Below, in pieces: positions 8,501-10,952 of a DNA stretch of 10,952 nt. The notes below the pieces were generated by a model. That model was given only the letters and a program-made list of their open reading frames with translations, ran no database searches and was not told where the DNA came from. The position numbers were made by a program, and so were the translations under genes. This stretch comes from Anaerolineales bacterium (GTDB taxonomy: Bacteria > Chloroflexota > Anaerolineae > Anaerolineales > E44-bin32). The DNA is taken from the NCBI GenBank assembly GCA_011772595.1, contig WVZH01000343.1, positions 1 through 10,952 of the forward strand. Reading direction: 5' to 3'. Positions within the stretch are counted from its first letter, which is position 1. Each line of letters opens with the position of its first letter.

Positions 8501-10547
8501 GGGGGATGGCGCTCAAGTAGGTGAACGTCGTCGTGTTCCCCTCCCGATCTGTGTAGCTCACCAGGTCCCCATTTGCATCATACTGATAGGACATCGCATT
8601 GCCATTCGGATCCTCAATCGAGGTGATCCTGCCCAATGGATCACGAGTGAAGAGAACGCTTTTACCACTAGAGTGGATGATCCCCCCAGAGGTAATGGTC
8701 AAAGTGTTGCCATTGGTATCCACAACCCGTTGCAGACCATCCATCTGGTTAATGTCCATTACCCGCCCATCTTGCATCGTCAACCGGTAGCCATCCGGGT
8801 CATATGGCAAGAGTGTATCAAAGTAGAGTAACTCAACCGGTCCCGAGGAGCCGGTGATTAAAACATCGTTTGCACCGAGTGGGATCAGCGATCCGTTTGT
8901 TCCAGGTAGCGGTCTAAATCCAACAGTGGCAAACTGGATCGGGGCAATGAGTTGGCATTGTGGGTTTACGGTAGGCTCGAACTTGTGGACTGATCCGCTT
9001 GGGAGGGTAATCGACACGACATGGGACGCTGTAGGCTCGATGCAATAAGTCGGGAAGATGCCCCCCGACACGGTCTGCCGCCAGCGAATGCCTATAACAT
9101 CGTTCTCTTGAAGACGAACGTCCTTGATATCCAGCGTCCATCCAACCCCAAAGTCACCAGTACGCTTGTCGCGACTGTCGTAGGTTCGAATGATCTGGAT
9201 CGGGATCCCAGCAACCGGGATGTTGAGATCAAAGTAGGACAACGTGAAATGACCAACCTTCATGTCCCCGGCAACGACGACGTTCACCGAGACCGATGAA
9301 GATTGACCAAACAGATCCGTGGCGGTGAGCCGGATCTCATAAATGCCATTGAGTAAAAGGGTCGGATCAAACGAGCCCTGGACGTCGCCCGATACGGATG
9401 TGTCACCCGAAGCGAACGGAATCCAGGTTGCTTCATCCTTGAAGGTGTATTCCAAAATCCAATCGGAGGTGGTTGTGCTGGTAATTGTGGCCAAAACATC
9501 CGTAGGGCTGGTGATCTCGTCCCCTTCAGAAGGTGCTGTAATCTCCACAACAGGGCCAGGACCCGGCATGGAGATGGTCAACGCAGTGTCCTCCGTAGCT
9601 AGGATCCAGTAGCCCCGCCCGGGCTGCATCATCTGCAGGTCATTAGCCCAGTCCGGCGCAGCAACGTCATAAACCTCCCAAGGGTCGTCTCCATCTGCCA
9701 GGTCATAACCGAAAACACGGCTGTACTTCCCCTCGATGTTGTTCAAGACACCGGCAACCGGTAGCGCCTGCGCCAACGGGTAACCAATTAGATTCCAACC
9801 CTCACAGAGAGGAATATCCGTGCTGGGGTAGGCCGTCCCGGATACCTCCAGAACATCCTCGGTGGTCATGTCGACCCAGAAACCGATCGTGTGATCGATC
9901 GCCAGCAGATCGTTGGATCCTGGATTGGCCGGATCATAAAGCTTCCAAGGGTCGGCTGGATCGCAGCCATCGAAGGCGTAGACCTGATCGTACGACCCCA
10001 CAATCGAGGCCAGCACGGCAGCCGGGTCGGTATCAGCCGGCTCTTCGGGGATCGAAACCAGATTCCATCCAAGCTGGAGCGGTATGCTTGCGGCTAGTGG
10101 GGCATATTGCCGATCTTGAAGGTTCGTGGGGTTTTCTTGATAAAGCAGAGATAAATCCCACCCCGGCGGTGTCGGGGGCGAGTCATCCGCAATAACCGTC
10201 CAAAACCGCCTGGCGGTAATTCGAGCGGTTTGAGGGGAGAGGCGAGATGGATCTTGGAGAAGCGCTTCCGTTGCAACGCGCTCATCCGTGAGAAACGAGG
10301 TGATCGATGGAGTGTTTTGGTGAGGTGACGCTGCAGAAGACTTGTGATCCGGAAGGCTTTTTGACTCCAGATCTTCGGGCGGGAAAAATGTCGTCGAGGT
10401 CGTTTCACCTGTGGTAATGATCGACGGGTCACCTTCGACGCGCGGCGCTGAACTTGCCAGGACCGGTGTCGATTGCAGCACAAGCGACACCGCGACCAAG
10501 ATGCTGACAACCTGATAAATCCTGATCTTCCAACGCCGGCGAAGCAC
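4995..10547 (-). CDS. Secreted RHS/YD-repeat protein with RHS-associated core and variable C-terminal tail
   Basis: About 1850 residues, ending at TAG 4995. I prefer the GTG at 10547: AGAGAGGG (10560-10553) sits at good SD spacing, and the resulting N-terminus (MLRRRWKIR, hydrophobic core, ALA-like cleavage near VLASS) is a clean signal peptide. An in-frame TTG at 10595 would add 16 residues but has no SD. Modules, numbered from 10547: signal peptide 1-32; low-complexity Ser/Thr/Pro-rich region; two related GWNL modules at about 157-245 and 248-330 (GWNLVSIP, GWNLIGYP, each with a PW(K/E)(L/V)YD motif); an Ig-like domain about 335-425; RHS entry segment with GHFTLSYFDL and RTYDSR at about 430-450; about 40 YD repeats from 632 to about 1520; RHS-associated core with DGLGS at about 1560, GRFISQDP and NPVNYIDPTG near 1653; then a tail of about 190 residues. 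RHS repeats wrap into a hollow beta cocoon around a C-terminal cargo, and the DPxG motif is a known self-cleavage site. Sec export rather than a type VI trailer is inferred. Confidence 0.95.
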   Translation of the reverse strand: MLRRRWKIRIYQVVSILVAVSLVLQSTPVLASSAPRVEGDPSIITTGETTSTTFFPPEDLESKSLPDHKSSAASPHQNTPSITSFLTDERVATEALLQDPSRLSPQTARITARRFWTVIADDSPPTPPGWDLSLLYQENPTNLQDRQYAPLAASIPLQLGWNLVSIPEEPADTDPAAVLASIVGSYDQVYAFDGCDPADPWKLYDPANPGSNDLLAIDHTIGFWVDMTTEDVLEVSGTAYPSTDIPLCEGWNLIGYPLAQALPVAGVLNNIEGKYSRVFGYDLADGDDPWEVYDVAAPDWANDLQMMQPGRGYWILATEDTALTISMPGPGPVVEITAPSEGDEITSPTDVLATITSTTTSDWILEYTFKDEATWIPFASGDTSVSGDVQGSFDPTLLLNGIYEIRLTATDLFGQSSSVSVNVVVAGDMKVGHFTLSYFDLNIPVAGIPIQIIRTYDSRDKRTGDFGVGWTLDIKDVRLQENDVIGIRWRQTVSGGIFPTYCIEPTASHVVSITLPSGSVHKFEPTVNPQCQLIAPIQFATVGFRPLPGTNGSLIPLGANDVLITGSSGPVELLYFDTLLPYDPDGYRLTMQDGRVMDINQMDGLQRVVDTNGNTLTITSGGIIHSSGKSVLFTRDPLGRITSIEDPNGNAMSYQYDANGDLVSYTDREGNTTTFTYLSAIPHHLDRIEDPTGVQPIRNEYDESGRLVRHIDAFGKTIEYTHNIDTRQEIVVDRNGGLRVMDYDDRGNVVKETDPDGKVILRAFDARDNVISETAPHDPGDPNPSTTSFSYDVNDNLLSRTDPLGNTTSHTYNPRGQVLTTTDPFGNVTSHTYDANGNLLTITDAAGNVTSFTFDSQGNALTETDAAGNMTQFAYDASGNLIRETDGLGNETTYTYNANGKRLAETTGRTTPTGPEILTKSFTYDKQGRLISTTYPDGSMTKTNYNSRGEREATIDQLGHVTNYVYDALGQLTQIVYPDGTSQTFTYDPGGRQLTNVDRAGRVTSFVYDELGRPTGVIFPDGAAIINTFDDAGRLVASTDALGNTTNYEYDAAGRRTKIIDPLGNAISYGHDANGNRTSMTDPNGGVTSFEYDALERLRRTTFPDGTSVAITYDSLGNRISETDQAGHTTQFEYDALGRLTKVIDALGQSTTYAYDEVGNRISHTDANGHTTSYEHDQLGREIKRTLPDGQSEIRSYNAVGNLASRTDFAGRVTTFSYDVNNRLITRTYPDSSSVSITYTPTGQRATVTDARGTTSFTYTLRDLLQSQTYPDGRKLEYQYDTNGNRTRMTVTLGVTVLMTTYTYDAASRLMAVTDPDGRTYSYGYDSNGNRVFLTYPNGVSTTYTYDTLNRLTDLTSVGPSGTIQSYQFTLGSAGNREQIEEQDGSVREYTYDALYRLTGERVRDLSGVVYEKTFSYDPVGNRLSQTTTGLGAGMTNYSYDSRDRLLTENAITYSWDANGNLTSKSGEATYVWDFEERLVRVEKDDGTVIKYTYDADDNRVATEIEPPSGPSTTTHYLVDIAGSLDHVVAEIDASGNLIAFYVRGDDLLSVIRPSGTRYYLADGLGSIRFLTDEVGNVTDSYTYTAFGELYASTGTDPNPYRFAGEPYDINVGFSYNRARWMDPNVGRFISQDPFAGLIFDPPTLHRYLYAAANPVNYIDPTGQFFSIGGIVLSFSFQVLLRVAVGVGIAWIQYAGSALFRFGITLRSKAVGEMATGKLGPEGWKAAMQEYRSGNAFLEAAPLFFKGFLTLATLLELGTLGIADMAEALKGAPNFGRISPVSEDFIPPFISQCMDEAIDESTLIEAKALEIIRDDEGNVAGVRAVEIAQELPKLQICMVALISNLIGTTK
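6030..8650 (-). repeat. YD-repeat (RHS) array, about 40 units
   Basis: Roughly 40 units of about 21 residues with the pattern Y-x-Y-D-x-x-G-N/R-L/R, such as HTYDANGNL, FEYDALGRL and YEYDAAGRR, were counted by reading the protein. Units often carry DxxGxxTxxxYD spacing and alternate turn residues. Codons are diverged between units and I saw no long exact DNA duplication, so the array looks old or well diverged rather than recently expanded. A few units (YQFTLGSAGNRE, YTHNID, ITYTPTGQR) have lost the YD pair. Confidence 0.95.
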
Positions 10548-10552
10548 CTTCA

Positions 10553-10560
10553 CCCTCTCT
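10553..10560 (-). promoter_or_regulatory. Shine-Dalgarno that decides the RHS start
   Basis: AGAGAGGG ends just before GTGAAG and the GTG at 10547, giving about 6 nt spacing. The other in-frame candidates are worse: TTG 10595 has no SD, and GTG 10553 directly abuts the SD with no spacer. Confidence 0.6.
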
Positions 10561-10618
10561 AAAACAGGTTGGCCATGGACCCGGTTAGGTTTCAATTTGT
10601 CAGCGAGACTTTGGTATT

Positions 10619-10705
10619 AAAAAACCCCGAAAGAGAATCCTTGTAACTTCCCAGGGCTTCCGGTCGCTTACTTGCGGGAAATCCTTGCGAACCCCCAGAC
10701 CCTGC
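10619..10705 (-). terminator. Second leader domain with terminator-like hairpin and T6
   Basis: After the junction, CAGGG (10704-10700) can pair with CCCTG (10656-10652), and inside it GGTTCGC (10693-10687) can pair with GCGACC (10667-10662) with one bulged T. An alternative hairpin pairs CCGGAAG (10663-10657) with CTTTCGG (10633-10627, one G-U), followed by GG and TTTTTT (10624-10619). The alternative shares bases with the first fold and cannot coexist with it, which is the arrangement of an attenuator. Weak points are the 23-nt loop and the GG between stem and T run, so a working terminator is not certain. Confidence 0.3.
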
Positions 10706-10816
10706 GTTAGCTCCCGATCAGTTCCGTAGATAGAACCTCGCGCCCGCTGGTCTTCCTGGTCTGGCGACCTTTCTACCAGCTCACGGTCTCACCGTTGTGC
10801 AAGACCGCCTGCTAAC
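10706..10816 (-). ncRNA. Structured 5' leader: four-way junction of unknown class
   Basis: On the minus strand GTTAGC (10816-10811) can pair with GCTAAC (10711-10706), enclosing three hairpins in series. The first is CGGTCT/AGACCG (10807-10802 and 10789-10784), with a possible inner CAC/GTG and an AACG loop. The second is GCTGGT/ACCAGC (10780-10775 and 10751-10746), with an inner GGTC/GACC and a purine-rich internal loop (AGAAA opposite AGGAAG). The third is CGAGGTTC with GAACTGATCG (10740-10733 and 10724-10715), containing a two-base bulge. Four nested, mutually compatible helices lying between promoter and start are unlikely to be incidental, but no covariation evidence is available here. 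I could not match it to a riboswitch class I know. The 63 nt from the start site to 10817 show only a G-rich run (10838-10852) and no convincing fold. Confidence 0.5.
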
Positions 10817-10885
10817 TTCAGTTTCTTTTCGACGCCCTCTCCCCCCAGAGCAACTGTGCTTCAAGGACTCCAACTCAGGACCTAC

Positions 10886-10915
10886 ATCGTAGCATCATTC
10901 AACCGGTCAAGTCAA
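10886..10915 (-). promoter_or_regulatory. Sigma70-type promoter for the RHS gene
   Basis: Minus-strand -35 TTGACT (10915-10910), 18-bp spacer, and -10 TACGAT (10891-10886) preceded by TGC, which makes an extended -10. The region upstream of -35 is A/T-rich (GCAAAATCTA). A start site near 10879 would give a leader of about 330 nt to the GTG at 10547. The match is read directly from the sequence; activity is inferred. Confidence 0.65.
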
Positions 10916-10952
10916 TAGATTTTGCAGAGAAAGTCTCCCGGAAGGAGCGAGA

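Noticed and set aside
6030..8650. CRISPR array or tandem DNA repeat
   Set aside because: The periodicity is at protein level (YD repeats); units are diverged in DNA and there are no constant repeats with unique spacers.
8217..8831. Plus-strand open frame of 204 codons antisense to the RHS gene
   Set aside because: It lies opposite the YD-repeat array, whose periodic codon use keeps the antisense frame open. It has no recognisable domain and no convincing SD.
10094..10510. Minus-strand open frame of 138 codons overlapping the N-terminus of the RHS gene in another frame
   Set aside because: It is rich in Arg, Ser and Pro as expected from a frame-shifted reading, and the RHS frame has a signal peptide and real modules there.
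10559..10576. Five-codon ATG mini-ORF (MANLF) ending next to the RHS Shine-Dalgarno
   Set aside because: Its position is suggestive of a leader peptide, but it has no SD of its own and a five-codon frame is readily found by chance.
10619..10880. Known riboswitch or housekeeping RNA (c-di-GMP, c-di-AMP, cobalamin, 6S, RNase P, SRP)
   Set aside because: None of the conserved core sequences I can recall is present. A GCUAAC near the junction recalls the c-di-AMP class, but its other core elements are missing.
10928..10952. CTCC/GGAG inverted repeat at the right edge
   Set aside because: Only four base pairs, no T run, and the sequence beyond the edge is not available, so it cannot be called a terminator of an upstream gene.

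Overview
The window is almost entirely filled by two very large genes for secreted, multi-domain surface proteins, both read from the minus strand (right to left). Signal peptides, RHS/YD repeats, PKD, discoidin-like, cadherin-like and vWA modules, mid-range GC, and Shine-Dalgarno-type starts all indicate a bacterium. The paired 'GWNL' modules and the small N-terminal beta domain of the second protein resemble modules I associate with environmental Chloroflexota and similar phyla. That assignment is a low-confidence inference, because the window holds no taxonomic marker.

Region by region, in the direction of transcription: 10880-10952 carries a good sigma70-type promoter (TTGACT, 18 bp, extended -10 TGC-TACGAT). 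The stretch 10548-10879 is a long untranslated leader. It can fold into a closed four-way junction (10706-10816), followed by a second domain and a terminator-like hairpin with a T6 run (10619-10663). Gene 1 (4995-10547, GTG start with a strong SD; an in-frame TTG lies at 10595) encodes an approximately 1850-residue Sec-exported RHS/YD-repeat protein. It has an unusual non-RHS front end and a private hydrophobic C-terminal tail after the RHS core. The 129-bp gap 4866-4994 holds a small hairpin. Gene 2 (1-4865, running off the left edge with no stop in the window) encodes at least 1621 residues. In order these are a signal peptide, a small N-terminal beta domain, two cadherin-like modules, three discoidin-like domains, three PKD-like domains, an Ig-like domain, a vWA domain with a MIDAS motif, and two more cadherin-like repeats.

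The two genes share strand and a short gap, and both encode exported architectures, so they probably form a surface-protein locus that may be co-transcribed. No enzyme, mobile element, CRISPR array, tRNA or rRNA was seen. The items most worth following up are the structured leader, the RHS C-terminal tail that lacks an adjacent immunity-like gene, and the domain mosaic of the second protein.
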